DNA of 64,000 nucleotides from Chloroflexota bacterium (GTDB lineage Bacteria > Chloroflexota > Dormibacteria > Dormibacterales > Dormibacteraceae), in assembly GCA_005880915.1 (NCBI GenBank), contig VBIW01000040.1:1-64000 (forward strand), given 5' to 3'. The notes beneath the pieces are model-generated. The model saw nothing but the letters and a program-made list of their open reading frames with translations. It had not been told where the DNA came from and did no database searches. Position 1 is the stretch's first letter; each line of letters begins with the position of its first letter. Shown here piece after piece: positions 31,197 to 40,007 of this stretch. The position numbers and the translations under genes were made by a program.

Positions 31197-33782
31197 ATGG
31201 CGACCACGCTGCCTCTCGCCGCAGGGCGAATACCACCGCATGACCTCGACGCGGAGATGTCGATCATCGGGTCGATCCTTCTCGACCCGCTCTCGATCGC
31301 CAAGGTGCTGCAGTTCCTCCACCCGGAGGATTTCTACCGCGAAAACAACGGCCAGATCTATCGCGCCGCGCTCGACCTGTTTGCCGCGGGCGAGCCGATC
31401 GACAACGTCACCCTCGCCTCGCAGCTGCAGCAGATGGGGCTGCTCGATCGGGTCGGCGGGCGGGCCCAGCTGGCCTCGATGCAGAGCGCGGTTCCGACCG
31501 CGGCCAACATCGAGTACTACGGCCGGATCGTCAAGGAGAAGGCGTACAAGCGCAGGCTGATCTCGGCCGGCGGCAACATCGCGGGGTTCGGCTTCGACGA
31601 CGGGATCGAGGCCGAGGACGCGATCAATCAGGCGCAGTCACTCGTGTTCGGCGTCGCGGACGACCGCGACCAGCGCGAGCTGGCCCGGCTCTACGACCTG
31701 CTCGGCCCAGCCATGGAGCGGATCTCGCTGCAGATGGAGAGCGGCCAGGGGATCGTCGGCATCCCGTCGGGATTCCACGACCTGGACCGGATGACGAGTG
31801 GGTTCAAGGACAGCGACCTGATCATCATCGCGGGAAGACCTGCTATGGGAAAGTGCCTCAAAAGTGACAGTCTCCTCGACGATCCATTTAGTGGGGAGCG
31901 CCTGACCATCGAAGAAGCCGTCAAGCGCCAAATCCCGCAGATTCATGGCTTTACTTCAGATGGGCGTATCAAGCCAAATGACATTGCCGCTTGGGTCGAC
32001 AGCGGCATCAAGCCATGCTTCAAGGTCACGACTCGGTCTGGTCGGTCGGTCGAAGTTACTGGTCACCATCCGTTCATGACGGTCAGGGGTTGGCAGCCGC
32101 TCCACGATATGGTCGTTGGAGACCGCATTGCGGTACCGCGGTCGATCAGCTGCTTCGGCTCGGACACGAGCCTTGAGCTGTCCCAAGTCCGGCTGATCGC
32201 TTACTTCGTTGCCGAGGGTGGCCTCACCGGAAAAACGCCTGGATTCACGAACACCGATGCCGAGATCGTTTCGGATTTTCAAAACGCAATCGGACGCTTC
32301 TATCCAACACTGAAGATTCGGCGTCACGCCATCTCGTATTTCCCGTCTGGAGCGAAAGCTCACAAGAACCCATTGACCGGCTGGCTCCGCGAGCTCGGCC
32401 TGATGGGCAAGCCTGCTGACGCTAAACGTTTCCCTGATTGCGTCTGGCGCTGGGAACGCACCAGACTCCGCGAATTTGTCAAAACGATCATGAGCTGCGA
32501 TGGAACGATCTACTCGATGGGCGGCTATCCACGAATCGAATTCGCTGTCGCTTCCGAAACTCTCGCGCAGGACATACATCATGCGTTCGTTCGGTTCGGC
32601 ATCGTATCCAAGCTCTGGAAGAAGAAGGACCGATGCTGGCGGGTTGAGATTACCGAGCCCGAGTCAGTCGAGTTGTATCAGCAAGAGATCGGATGGATCG
32701 GCGAGAAGGCGCGCCGATTTGGACCGAATAATCGCTGGCGCCGGGGAAACCTTGGTCTTGTGCCCAGTGAAGTCTGGCAAGAGATCCGCTCGGCGGCGAA
32801 GTCTCGCGGACTGACGCTGATGTCGCTTGCGGTCCACGCGGGCGAGAAAGGGGCTGGTCAGCGCGGCTTCAACCCGCATGCCTCGCGGGGAATTACACAA
32901 GGACGCCTGGCGAATTACGCCGATGTGCTTCGCGATCGACGTCTTTCGCAAATGGCCAGCAGTCACATCTATTGGGACGAGGTCGTCTCGATCACGCCTA
33001 CTGGCGAGCATCAGGTCTACGACCTGACCGTCCCGGAAACCAGCAACTTCATCGCTCAGGACATCCTGGTCCACAACACGTCCTTCTTGCTCAACATCGG
33101 ACTTCACGCCGCGCTCGAGGCCAAGAAATCGATCGCCATCTTCAGTCTCGAGATGTCAAAAGAGCAGCTGACCGAGCGCCTGTTGACAGAGCAAGCACAG
33201 ATCGATGCGCAGCGCATGCATCGCGGCCTTCTGACCGAAGCTGAGTTTGATCGCGTGTCCAACGCCCTCGGACCCTTAGGCGAGGCCGCGATCTACATCG
33301 ATGACACGCCCGTGATGGACGAGCTCACGCTCCAGTTGAAGGCTCGCCAGGCGAAGATGAGGCACAACATCGACATGATTCTGGTCGACTACTTGCAGCT
33401 GATGCATGGTCGTTCGCGTGGAGATGACAATCGTGTCCAGGAGGTCTCTGCAATCTCGCGGGCACTGAAAGGTCTTGCTCGCGAGCTGCGTGTTCCGGTC
33501 ATCGCAATCTCGCAGCTCAGCCGCGCACCCGAGCAGCGTCCGGACAAGCGTCCGATCCTCAGCGACCTTCGCGAAAGCGGCTCCATAGAGCAAGACGCAG
33601 ACGTAGTGACCTTCTTGTTTCGGCCCGAGTACTACAAATCCGACGAGAAACCTGGGATCGCCGAGATCATCGTGGCCAAGCACCGCAATGGCCCGACCGG
33701 AATGATCGAGCTCAAGTTCCGGCGCGACCACACCCGCTTCTACAACCTGGAGACGAGGCGGCCCGAACCCGGGACCGAGTAG
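31197..33782 (+). CDS. dnaB: Replicative DNA helicase DnaB, interrupted by an intein
   Basis: Hexameric 5'-3' helicase of the replication fork. The 861-residue precursor splits into an N-extein (1-219), a 408-residue intein (220-627) and a C-extein (628-861). The joined exteins give 453 residues, the normal DnaB length. The N-terminal DnaB domain reads PPHDLDAEMSIIGSILLDP; RecA-fold motifs include GRPAMGK|TSFLLNIG (Walker A), VDYLQLMHG (Walker B), and AISRALKGLARELRVPVIAISQLSR. The intein falls inside the Walker A between Lys and Thr, so the helicase is inactive until splicing. ATG start 11 nt after rplI. Confidence 0.95.
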   Translation: MATTLPLAAGRIPPHDLDAEMSIIGSILLDPLSIAKVLQFLHPEDFYRENNGQIYRAALDLFAAGEPIDNVTLASQLQQMGLLDRVGGRAQLASMQSAVPTAANIEYYGRIVKEKAYKRRLISAGGNIAGFGFDDGIEAEDAINQAQSLVFGVADDRDQRELARLYDLLGPAMERISLQMESGQGIVGIPSGFHDLDRMTSGFKDSDLIIIAGRPAMGKCLKSDSLLDDPFSGERLTIEEAVKRQIPQIHGFTSDGRIKPNDIAAWVDSGIKPCFKVTTRSGRSVEVTGHHPFMTVRGWQPLHDMVVGDRIAVPRSISCFGSDTSLELSQVRLIAYFVAEGGLTGKTPGFTNTDAEIVSDFQNAIGRFYPTLKIRRHAISYFPSGAKAHKNPLTGWLRELGLMGKPADAKRFPDCVWRWERTRLREFVKTIMSCDGTIYSMGGYPRIEFAVASETLAQDIHHAFVRFGIVSKLWKKKDRCWRVEITEPESVELYQQEIGWIGEKARRFGPNNRWRRGNLGLVPSEVWQEIRSAAKSRGLTLMSLAVHAGEKGAGQRGFNPHASRGITQGRLANYADVLRDRRLSQMASSHIYWDEVVSITPTGEHQVYDLTVPETSNFIAQDILVHNTSFLLNIGLHAALEAKKSIAIFSLEMSKEQLTERLLTEQAQIDAQRMHRGLLTEAEFDRVSNALGPLGEAAIYIDDTPVMDELTLQLKARQAKMRHNIDMILVDYLQLMHGRSRGDDNRVQEVSAISRALKGLARELRVPVIAISQLSRAPEQRPDKRPILSDLRESGSIEQDADVVTFLFRPEYYKSDEKPGIAEIIVAKHRNGPTGMIELKFRRDHTRFYNLETRRPEPGTE
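31854..33077 (+). mobile_element. DnaB intein with LAGLIDADG homing endonuclease
   Basis: A 408-residue in-frame insertion. It begins with Cys1 (CLKSDSLLDDPFSGERLTIE), has block B VTGHHPFMTV, endonuclease motifs LIAYFVAEGG and LREFVKTIMSCDG (two LAGLIDADG-like helices), block F VYDLTVPETSNFIAQD and block G ILVHN, followed by Thr as the +1 residue. All splicing residues look intact. Base composition falls visibly from that of the exteins, with A/T-rich third positions, as expected for recent horizontal arrival. The insertion site is the P-loop lysine/threonine junction of the helicase. Confidence 0.93.
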
Positions 33783-33793
33783 CGTAGCGGCCC

Positions 33794-35083
33794 GTGGTCA
33801 TCATCCTGGTCGGCGGCCAGTGGGGCGACGAGGGCAAAGGCAAGGTCATCGACTACCTCGCCGCGAAGGCCGACCTGGTCATCCGCTCCCAGGGCGGCAA
33901 CAACGCCGGCCACACAGTCATCACCGAGCACGGCGAGTTCAAGTTCCAGCTCATCCCATCCGGCATCCTCTACCCCCACTGCCTCTGCGTGATCGGCAAC
34001 GGCGTGGTCGTCGACCCGATAGTCCTGCTCAAAGAGATCTCACAGCTGCGGGAGCGAGGCATCGAGCCGAAGAACCTGATCGTCAGCGAGCGCGCCCACA
34101 TGGTCATGCGGTACCACCCGCTGTTCGACCAGCTCGAAGAGGACGTGAGAGGCGACGACCGCCTCGGCACCACCTGGCGCGGCATCGGACCGGCGTATGC
34201 GGACAAGATCCGCCGCATCGGCTTCCGCATCGGCGACCTGCAGAAGGAAGCCTTCATGCGCAAGAAGCTCGCCTTCGTCGTCGACCAGGTGAAGAACCCG
34301 ATCCTCGAGCGGCTCTACGGCAAAGACGCCTACGACTGGTCGAGCATGCTCGAGGAGTACCTGCGCTACGCCAAGGAGCTCGACCCCTACATCAAGGACA
34401 CGTTTCCGATCATCCAGGGCGCGCTCGACCGCAATGCCAAGATCCTCCTCGAGGGCGCCCAGGCCACGATGCTCGACCTCGATTTCGGCACCTATCCCTA
34501 CGTCACCAGCTCGAACCCCACCGCGGGCGGCGCGCTGACCGGCAGCGGCATCCCGCCGACCAGAGTCGACCTGACCATCGGCGTGTTCAAGGCATACACG
34601 TCACGCGTCGGCTACGGCCCGTTCCCATCCGAGCTGCTGGACGAGGTGGGGGACCAGATCCGCGAACGCGGCCACGAGTTCGGCACCGTGACCGGCCGGG
34701 CCCGCCGCATCGGCTGGTTTGACTCGGCCGTCGCGCGCTACGCGGTGCGCCTGAATGGAGTCGGCGTCGCGGCGCTGATGCGGCTCGACATCCTCGACGA
34801 CCAGCCCCTGCTCAAGATCTGCACCGGTTACGAGCTTCGCGGAGCGCGCTACGACCACCCGATCGCGAACATCTCCCACTACAAGCACAGCACCCCGATC
34901 TACGAAGAGATGTCCGGCTGGGAGACTGACATCGGGGCGGCGCAGTGCTGGGACGACCTGCCGCAGCGCTGCCGCGACTACATCGAGCGAGTGGGCGAGC
35001 TGATCGGCGCACCCATCGAGCTCATCGGCACCGGGCCTCGTCGCGACCAGTTCGTGACACGTGGTCGCAAGCTCTTCGACTGA
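33794..35083 (+). CDS. purA: Adenylosuccinate synthetase
   Basis: Joins IMP and aspartate with GTP to make adenylosuccinate on the AMP branch. It is 429 residues, full length, GTG start 11 nt after dnaB. Motifs: VGGQWGDEGKGKVIDYLA (GTP P-loop), RSQGGNNAGHTVI, LEGAQATMLDLDFGTYPYVTSSNPTAGG, and GTVTGRARRIGWFDSAVARYAVRLNG. The C-terminal guanine site GTGPRRDQFV is present. It overlaps the following AlkZ-like gene by 23 nt if that gene starts at its GTG. Confidence 0.96.
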   Translation: MVIILVGGQWGDEGKGKVIDYLAAKADLVIRSQGGNNAGHTVITEHGEFKFQLIPSGILYPHCLCVIGNGVVVDPIVLLKEISQLRERGIEPKNLIVSERAHMVMRYHPLFDQLEEDVRGDDRLGTTWRGIGPAYADKIRRIGFRIGDLQKEAFMRKKLAFVVDQVKNPILERLYGKDAYDWSSMLEEYLRYAKELDPYIKDTFPIIQGALDRNAKILLEGAQATMLDLDFGTYPYVTSSNPTAGGALTGSGIPPTRVDLTIGVFKAYTSRVGYGPFPSELLDEVGDQIRERGHEFGTVTGRARRIGWFDSAVARYAVRLNGVGVAALMRLDILDDQPLLKICTGYELRGARYDHPIANISHYKHSTPIYEEMSGWETDIGAAQCWDDLPQRCRDYIERVGELIGAPIELIGTGPRRDQFVTRGRKLFD

Positions 35084-36221
35084 GCCGTTGAAAACGACGG
35101 AAGACGTCGCGGCCGAGCTCAGCTGGGCCCAGGTCCACGCTTTCAGGCTGGAGCGTCATCACCTGGCGCGGCGTATGCCCAAAAAGGACCTCGCGAAGGT
35201 CGTCGGTGACATAGGCGGCGCCCAGGCGCAGCTGATGTCTGCCGCGGAGCTCCAGATTGCGGTCCGCACTGACTGCACTGTCGCCGACGTGCGCAAAGCG
35301 CTGTGGACGGACAAGTCCCTGGTCAAGACGTGGCTGATGCGCGGCACGCTTCACCTGGCCTCCGCCAAGGACCTTCCCCTCTACACAGCCGCGACCAGCC
35401 GCCGCTGGATCCGCTTGCGCCCTTCCTGGCTCGAGTTCATGCAGGTCACCGAGCCGGAGTTCTGGAAGATCGTCGATCGCATCTCCGCGGCACTCGACGG
35501 CACGCCCATGACCCGCGAAGAGCTGATCGCGGTGGTCGGTAAGGGCAAGTCTGAGCACGTGCGCGAGCTGCTCAGGTCGGGCTGGGGAGGCATGCTGAAA
35601 CCGGCGGCCCGCAACGGCCGCCTCTGTTTTGGCCCGAACCGCGGCCAGAGCGTCACCTTTGTTCGCCCCTCCGACTGGCTTGGCTCGTGGCACGAGGTCG
35701 AGCCCGAGAGGGCCCTACCAGAGGTGGCTCGCCGCTACCTGCGCGCCTACGGTCCGGCCACAAAGGTCGACTTCGCCCGCTGGTGGGGCCCCTGGCCAGG
35801 CATCGGGAACGCCGCCTGGTCGGCAATCGCCGGCGAGCTCGTGAAGGTGTCGGTCGAGGGTGTCCGCCTGGACCTGCTCGAGAGCGACCTCGATGCGGTG
35901 GGGAAGGCGAAGATGGAAAGAGCCGTGCAGCTGCTGCCGGCCTTCGACCCCTACGTCCTCGGCCACGCGACGCGCGACCATCTCATCGAGCGTGCTCAGC
36001 TGGCAAAGGTCAGCCGCACGGCGGGCTGGATCTCGGCCGTCGTATTGCTCAACGGCAGCGTCGCCGGCATATGGACCCATGTGGTGGCGAAGAACACGCT
36101 TCGTGTCAGCGTCGAGCCGTTCCGCCGCCTGCAGGCAGCGGTCACATCAGAGGTCAGGACGCGGGCCGGCGAGCTGGCCCGGGCGCTCGGCCTCGAGAAG
36201 ACCGAGGTGAAGTTCGGCTAG
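35061..36221 (+). CDS. AlkZ/YcaQ-like winged-helix DNA glycosylase family protein
   Basis: 386 residues of the HTH_42 winged-helix family. The region SWAQVHAFRLERHHLARRM is followed by GGAQAQLMSAAELQIAVRT; the QAQ corresponds to the catalytic QxQ motif of AlkZ-type interstrand-crosslink and alkyl-adduct glycosylases. Three tandem winged-helix modules follow (SLVKTWLMRGTLHLASAKDL; ARRYLRAYGPATKVDFARWWG), and a C-terminal beta domain ends with LPAFDPYVLGHATRDHL and AGIWTHVVAK. It likely repairs alkylated or crosslinked bases. The GTG at 35061 is used; a TTG at 35088 just after the purA stop is equally possible. Confidence 0.82.
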   Translation: MVASSSTEPLKTTEDVAAELSWAQVHAFRLERHHLARRMPKKDLAKVVGDIGGAQAQLMSAAELQIAVRTDCTVADVRKALWTDKSLVKTWLMRGTLHLASAKDLPLYTAATSRRWIRLRPSWLEFMQVTEPEFWKIVDRISAALDGTPMTREELIAVVGKGKSEHVRELLRSGWGGMLKPAARNGRLCFGPNRGQSVTFVRPSDWLGSWHEVEPERALPEVARRYLRAYGPATKVDFARWWGPWPGIGNAAWSAIAGELVKVSVEGVRLDLLESDLDAVGKAKMERAVQLLPAFDPYVLGHATRDHLIERAQLAKVSRTAGWISAVVLLNGSVAGIWTHVVAKNTLRVSVEPFRRLQAAVTSEVRTRAGELARALGLEKTEVKFG

Positions 36222-37213
36222 GACGCCTGAGAGGGGGTCTTCACGACCCGCAGGTTCGCCTCGCGCTGCCGCAGCCGGCGGGTTCTCTTCCACCGCTCCA
36301 TCGCGACGGAAGCAGACCAGTAGAGGATGACCACGACGGCAATCACCGCCTGCACGATCGCCACCGTCAAGAAGGCAACCTCGATCCCGTAACCGTTGCG
36401 CCGAAGGCCGACGGCGAAGAGCCCGCCCGCCAGACCGAGGAGGGGCCGGAGCGACCACGCTTCCGGTAGGAGCCGCCGATCCGCCAGGAGCAATCCGGCA
36501 ACGAACCAGGTCGGACCGCTGTCGAGCTGAAAGAGCGGGTCCCAGTGAAACGAGTAAATCGCGAGGGCCGCGCCGGCGAGAAACGCCACCAAGACCACAA
36601 GGCTCACACGCCGTGCATAGGCAAGCCACGCGACGCCCACCGTCACAGCAAGCAGGGAGGTGGCGAAGACCGGACCGGGAACATTGCCGACATAAAGACG
36701 GATTGGATCGATCGGCGCTGAGGCCGGGCTGAAGAAGCGAAACCAGGTCGCGATCGGGTCGCCGAACGCGTTGCCGGTCGCGGGGTTGATGTAGGCGAAA
36801 GGCGCGCCGCGAGTTATCAATGCGACCGCTGCGAACGCCAGCAGTCCGACCTGGGCACGAATCGCAGATGCGTAGCGGGAGCGAATGAGCTCGAGCACCA
36901 CCGCGAGCACTGCGATCTCAGCCGTAACGATGAGGCTCGCACCGGCGCCGATCAGCGCAACGCCGAAAACGGCCGCGATCAGAGGGCTTACACCTGGATG
37001 GGAAAGTTGGTGGCGCCACAACCAGTGAGCGATCAGCAATCCGATCCCTCCCGCTGCGGCTGCGATGCCGAGCATCTCTGCCGCCGGGAGCTTGAAGATG
37101 ATCAAGCCCGCCACGACGGCCGGCAGCAAAGCGATCCCCGTGACCAGGTCATCGGGGAGGGAGGCGGGTTTGAAGGCAGCCCGGTCGAGCCAGGCCCCGG
37201 CGCGCACCAGCAC
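36218..37213 (-). CDS. RnfD/NqrB-like integral membrane protein, orphan
   Basis: 331 residues with about 9-10 transmembrane segments. The pattern of an early TxxxxDDLVTGIALLPAVVA region, a long hydrophobic core, and the loop IRLYVGNVPGPVFATSLLAVTVGVAWLAYARRVSL resembles the RnfD/NqrB fold (family loop LxxGNxxGSxGETSxLAxLxG). The flavin-attachment Thr motif (SGAT) is not seen, and no other Rnf or Nqr subunits are nearby. It may be a stand-alone relative, for example in redox-coupled ion or flavin chemistry. It converges on the AlkZ-like gene with a 4-nt overlap. Confidence 0.55.
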   Translation of the reverse strand: MLVRAGAWLDRAAFKPASLPDDLVTGIALLPAVVAGLIIFKLPAAEMLGIAAAAGGIGLLIAHWLWRHQLSHPGVSPLIAAVFGVALIGAGASLIVTAEIAVLAVVLELIRSRYASAIRAQVGLLAFAAVALITRGAPFAYINPATGNAFGDPIATWFRFFSPASAPIDPIRLYVGNVPGPVFATSLLAVTVGVAWLAYARRVSLVVLVAFLAGAALAIYSFHWDPLFQLDSGPTWFVAGLLLADRRLLPEAWSLRPLLGLAGGLFAVGLRRNGYGIEVAFLTVAIVQAVIAVVVILYWSASVAMERWKRTRRLRQREANLRVVKTPSQAS

Positions 37214-37261
37214 GCTCGGATTGTAGGCAAAGAGCCCATTCCGATCTCGACCACAAGGTCA

Positions 37262-37306
37262 GGCACCCTCTCCCCCCAGGGGAGAGGACTCAGGGGAGAG
37301 GGGCGT
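37262..37306 (+). repeat. CCCTCTCCCC-type palindromic repeat
   Basis: CCCTCTCCCCCCAGGGGAGAGG forms a hairpin, followed by ACTCAGGGGAGAGGGGCGTG. The same end recurs at 58710-58800. It lies between the divergent membrane-protein and BNR-protein genes. Confidence 0.65.
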
Positions 37307-37351
37307 GAACAACTATCCGGTTTTCCCTCATACCTGATAATCGGCGGGCTC

Positions 37352-38599
37352 GTGTCGCTTCTTGGCCAACGTCTCGCTGCGACCGCGGTGGTGCTCTGGG
37401 TGATCGGGATCGCAGCCACGAACGTGCTCGCGGACGCGCTCCCCGACTCAACCTGGGTAGCGCTCAAACCGCTGCCGCATATGGGGCGCTCCGCAGTGTT
37501 CGCGCTCGCTGTGGATCCCTCGAACAACCAGTCTCTCGTGGTGGGCAACACGGACGGTTCACTCCTGAGAAGCACAAACGGCGGCGCCACCTGGACGACG
37601 GTTCACACAGGCAAGGCAACCCTGACGACTATCACTTACAGCCCAGTGACGCCCGGCGTCGTCCTTGCCGGCACGCGCGGCTCCGGTGCGCTGCTCAGCC
37701 GAGACGGTGGTGTCTCCTGGTCCTCCGCCGCAGGCCTCGAAGGTAGGGCGGTGCGGGTATTCGCGTTCGCTCTCAATCTGGTCGCGGCCGGTACCGATCA
37801 CGGCGTCTATGTCAGCGCCGATGGCAACACCTGGTCGCAGTCGGGCCTCCCGAATCCCAGCATCAACTCGCTCGCCGTCGAGGCCATTCATGCCCCGGTG
37901 AGACTGGTGGCAGGGAGCGATTCACAGCCCTCCAGTGGAACGCTGCCCCTTTATCAGAGCGTGGACGCCGGCGCGACCTGGACCACGTTCAATCCACCGA
38001 TCAGCGGCACCATCGCAGTCAAGATCACCGCGGGCCCACTGCCGCCTACCGGCAACGTCAGGCCCTTGATGGTGGGGACAAACACCGGCCTCTTCGCGTC
38101 GACCGACAACGGTGCAACGTTCACGTCATTGAGCGGCGGCGTGCTGCTCCCAGCCACGGACTACACGCAGGTCAGCTTCATCGGCGACCACTTCGACCGC
38201 TTCTATGCTGCGAGCGACGGCGGTGGCTCCAAGTCCGGCGGGCTGTGGCGCAGCAACGACGCAGGCCAGAGCTTTGTCTCGCTCCAGCCACCTGAGGCGT
38301 CCGTGACGGCGCTCGCCGTCTCCAACGATGAGCAGCCGGTGCTGTACGTGGCGACTTTCCATCCGTCGACCCACACAGCTTCGTTGTGGGCCTACCACGA
38401 CACCGGCGACCAACCGCAGGGCCCGCCCTCAACCGCATCACCGGTCGCCAGCGGGACCCGCACGACCCATCCGGGAAACGAGTCGATCGTCAGCCAGATT
38501 CTTGGCGCGCCGCAGCTCCCTTACGTTGGTCTCGGGCTTGGCGCGCTGGCCGTCGTCATGACGGCGGTCCTGGCGCACCTGCGCGGCCGTTACAGGTAG
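37352..38599 (+). CDS. Membrane-anchored BNR/sialidase-like beta-propeller protein
   Basis: About 415 residues from the GTG at 37352. A signal peptide (LAATAVVLWVIGIAATNVLA) precedes repeated BNR/Asp-box motifs: LLRSTNGGATWTTV, LLSRDGGVSWSSA, VYVSADGNTWSQSG, YQSVDAGATWTTF, LFASTDNGATFTS and LWRSNDAGQSF, giving a six- or seven-bladed propeller outside the cell. A C-terminal transmembrane segment (LPYVGLGLGALAVVMTAVLA) and a basic tail anchor it. No catalytic sialidase residues are evident, so binding or a photosystem-stability-factor-like role is as likely as hydrolysis. Confidence 0.8.
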   Translation: MSLLGQRLAATAVVLWVIGIAATNVLADALPDSTWVALKPLPHMGRSAVFALAVDPSNNQSLVVGNTDGSLLRSTNGGATWTTVHTGKATLTTITYSPVTPGVVLAGTRGSGALLSRDGGVSWSSAAGLEGRAVRVFAFALNLVAAGTDHGVYVSADGNTWSQSGLPNPSINSLAVEAIHAPVRLVAGSDSQPSSGTLPLYQSVDAGATWTTFNPPISGTIAVKITAGPLPPTGNVRPLMVGTNTGLFASTDNGATFTSLSGGVLLPATDYTQVSFIGDHFDRFYAASDGGGSKSGGLWRSNDAGQSFVSLQPPEASVTALAVSNDEQPVLYVATFHPSTHTASLWAYHDTGDQPQGPPSTASPVASGTRTTHPGNESIVSQILGAPQLPYVGLGLGALAVVMTAVLAHLRGRYR

Positions 38600-38618
38600 G
38601 CCGCTATGCTCGGCCTGC

Positions 38619-39095
38619 TTGACCACCCCTCATGAACGACTGCGCGAGCTGGGCATCACCCTGCCCGCGCCGCCACCTCCCGCCGCCTCGTACCTGCAGA
38701 CGCGCCAGGTCGCCATCGGCGGCGGCAGGTCGCTGATCTACGTCGCCGGGCAGATCGCGCGCGAAAGCGAAAAGGTGCTCGCCGGCCGGTGCCCCGACCA
38801 GGTCTCGATCGAGGAGGCCGCCCGGCGGGCACGCCTGTGCGCGCTCAGCGTGCTTGCTCAGATCGAGGCGGCGGTCGGCCTCGACAGGGTTCACGAGATG
38901 GCGCAGGTGATCGGCTTTGTGCTGTCGACAGAGGATTTCGCGGATCAGCCGAAGGTCATGAACGGCGCATCGGATCTGTTCGTCGAGGTGCTTGGCGAGG
39001 CCGGCAAGCACACCCGCGCCGCGGTTGGGGCCAGCGCATTGCCGTTCTCGACCACGGTCGAGATCGCGGCGGTGGCGGTTGTTCACACCGGCTGA
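38619..39095 (+). CDS. RidA/YjgF family protein
   Basis: 158 residues from TTG. Signatures: LRELGITLPAPPPPAASYLQTRQV, LIYVAGQIARESEKVLAGRC, and ALSVLAQIEAAVGLDRVHEMAQVIGFVLSTEDF. The C-terminus GKHTRAAVGASALPFSTTVEIAAVAVV has the conserved RAAVG...LPxxxxVEI block with the substrate-anchoring Arg. It belongs to the YjgF subgroup related to amino-acid synthesis and likely hydrolyses reactive enamine/imine intermediates. TATGCT at 38605-38610, 8 nt before the TTG, fits a leaderless transcript. Confidence 0.88.
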   Translation: MTTPHERLRELGITLPAPPPPAASYLQTRQVAIGGGRSLIYVAGQIARESEKVLAGRCPDQVSIEEAARRARLCALSVLAQIEAAVGLDRVHEMAQVIGFVLSTEDFADQPKVMNGASDLFVEVLGEAGKHTRAAVGASALPFSTTVEIAAVAVVHTG

Positions 39096-39110
39096 GCGAG
39101 GCCGCGAGTG

Positions 39111-40007
39111 ATGCGGCGCCCAGGCGCTCTCCTCGTCGGCAGCTTCTTATATCTCTCGGTCGTCTTCGGAGTGATGCTCTGGCGCGGCATCTCGATCGAG
39201 CCGGAGTGGGTGGTTCTTGCCCTGCTGGTGATCGCGATCGCGATGGGGCGCGGCCTCACGTTCATCGCAGACTGGGGCCCGTTCCTGCTCCTCTTTTTCG
39301 CCTATGAAGCGATGCGCGGGTTCGCCTCGAAGACGGGCTTCGCCCCGCACGACCTGTCCGGCTTCGAGCAAACGGTTTTCGCAGGAACGATCCCGACGCT
39401 CACATTGCAGCACGCCTTCTATCACGTCGAGTCGGTCGGCCCGCAGGACGTCATCGCGATGTTCTTCTACTTCATGCATTTCCCGCTGCCGATCCTCGTT
39501 GGATTCGTCTTCTGGCTTCGCAGCCGCGAGCACTATCACCGGTTCATCGCGGCGCTGCTGCTGATGGCCTTCCTTGCGTTTGTGACCTACCTGTTCTGGC
39601 CCTCAGCACCGCCGTGGTACCAGTTCCAGGAAGGACATGTCGCCGGCTCGCAGGTGGTTCACAAGATCCTGAACGAGACGGTCGAAAAATATTGGGGGCC
39701 GAACTATTTCGTGTCGCCGCTGTACTCGCACCTGAATCCGAACCAGTTCGCCGCTTTTCCATCTCTCCACGCAGCGTTCCCGGCGCTGGCGGCGGTCTAT
39801 GCGTGGAGCCGGTTTCGCGCGCTCGCAGTGGGATTGATCTTCTGGACCGCCGCGGTGCTGCTGTCGATCGTCTACCTCGGCGAGCACTACGTCGTCGACG
39901 CGCTGGACGGCTTCGTCTACGTGGCGGTGGCGACGGTGCTGGTCGAAGCATTCGTGCGCTGGCGCGTGAGACGGTCTCCGGCTACGCCTGCCACACCTTC
40001 CGCATGA
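39111..40007 (+). CDS. PAP2-superfamily membrane phosphatase/transferase
   Basis: 298 residues with about six transmembrane segments. The PAP2 active-site pieces are visible in the C-terminal half: YLFWPSAPPWY, then FAAFPSLHAAFPALAAVYAW (catalytic SxHxxxP-like block) and LGEHYVVDALDGFVYVAVA (second His/Asp block). The order matches the inositol-phosphoceramide-synthase-like PAP2 group found in actinobacteria. It probably dephosphorylates or transfers a lipid phosphate at the membrane. ATG at 39111 (a GTG lies one codon upstream). Its 3' end overlaps the convergent yvcK gene by 26 nt. Confidence 0.85.
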   Translation: MRRPGALLVGSFLYLSVVFGVMLWRGISIEPEWVVLALLVIAIAMGRGLTFIADWGPFLLLFFAYEAMRGFASKTGFAPHDLSGFEQTVFAGTIPTLTLQHAFYHVESVGPQDVIAMFFYFMHFPLPILVGFVFWLRSREHYHRFIAALLLMAFLAFVTYLFWPSAPPWYQFQEGHVAGSQVVHKILNETVEKYWGPNYFVSPLYSHLNPNQFAAFPSLHAAFPALAAVYAWSRFRALAVGLIFWTAAVLLSIVYLGEHYVVDALDGFVYVAVATVLVEAFVRWRVRRSPATPATPSA

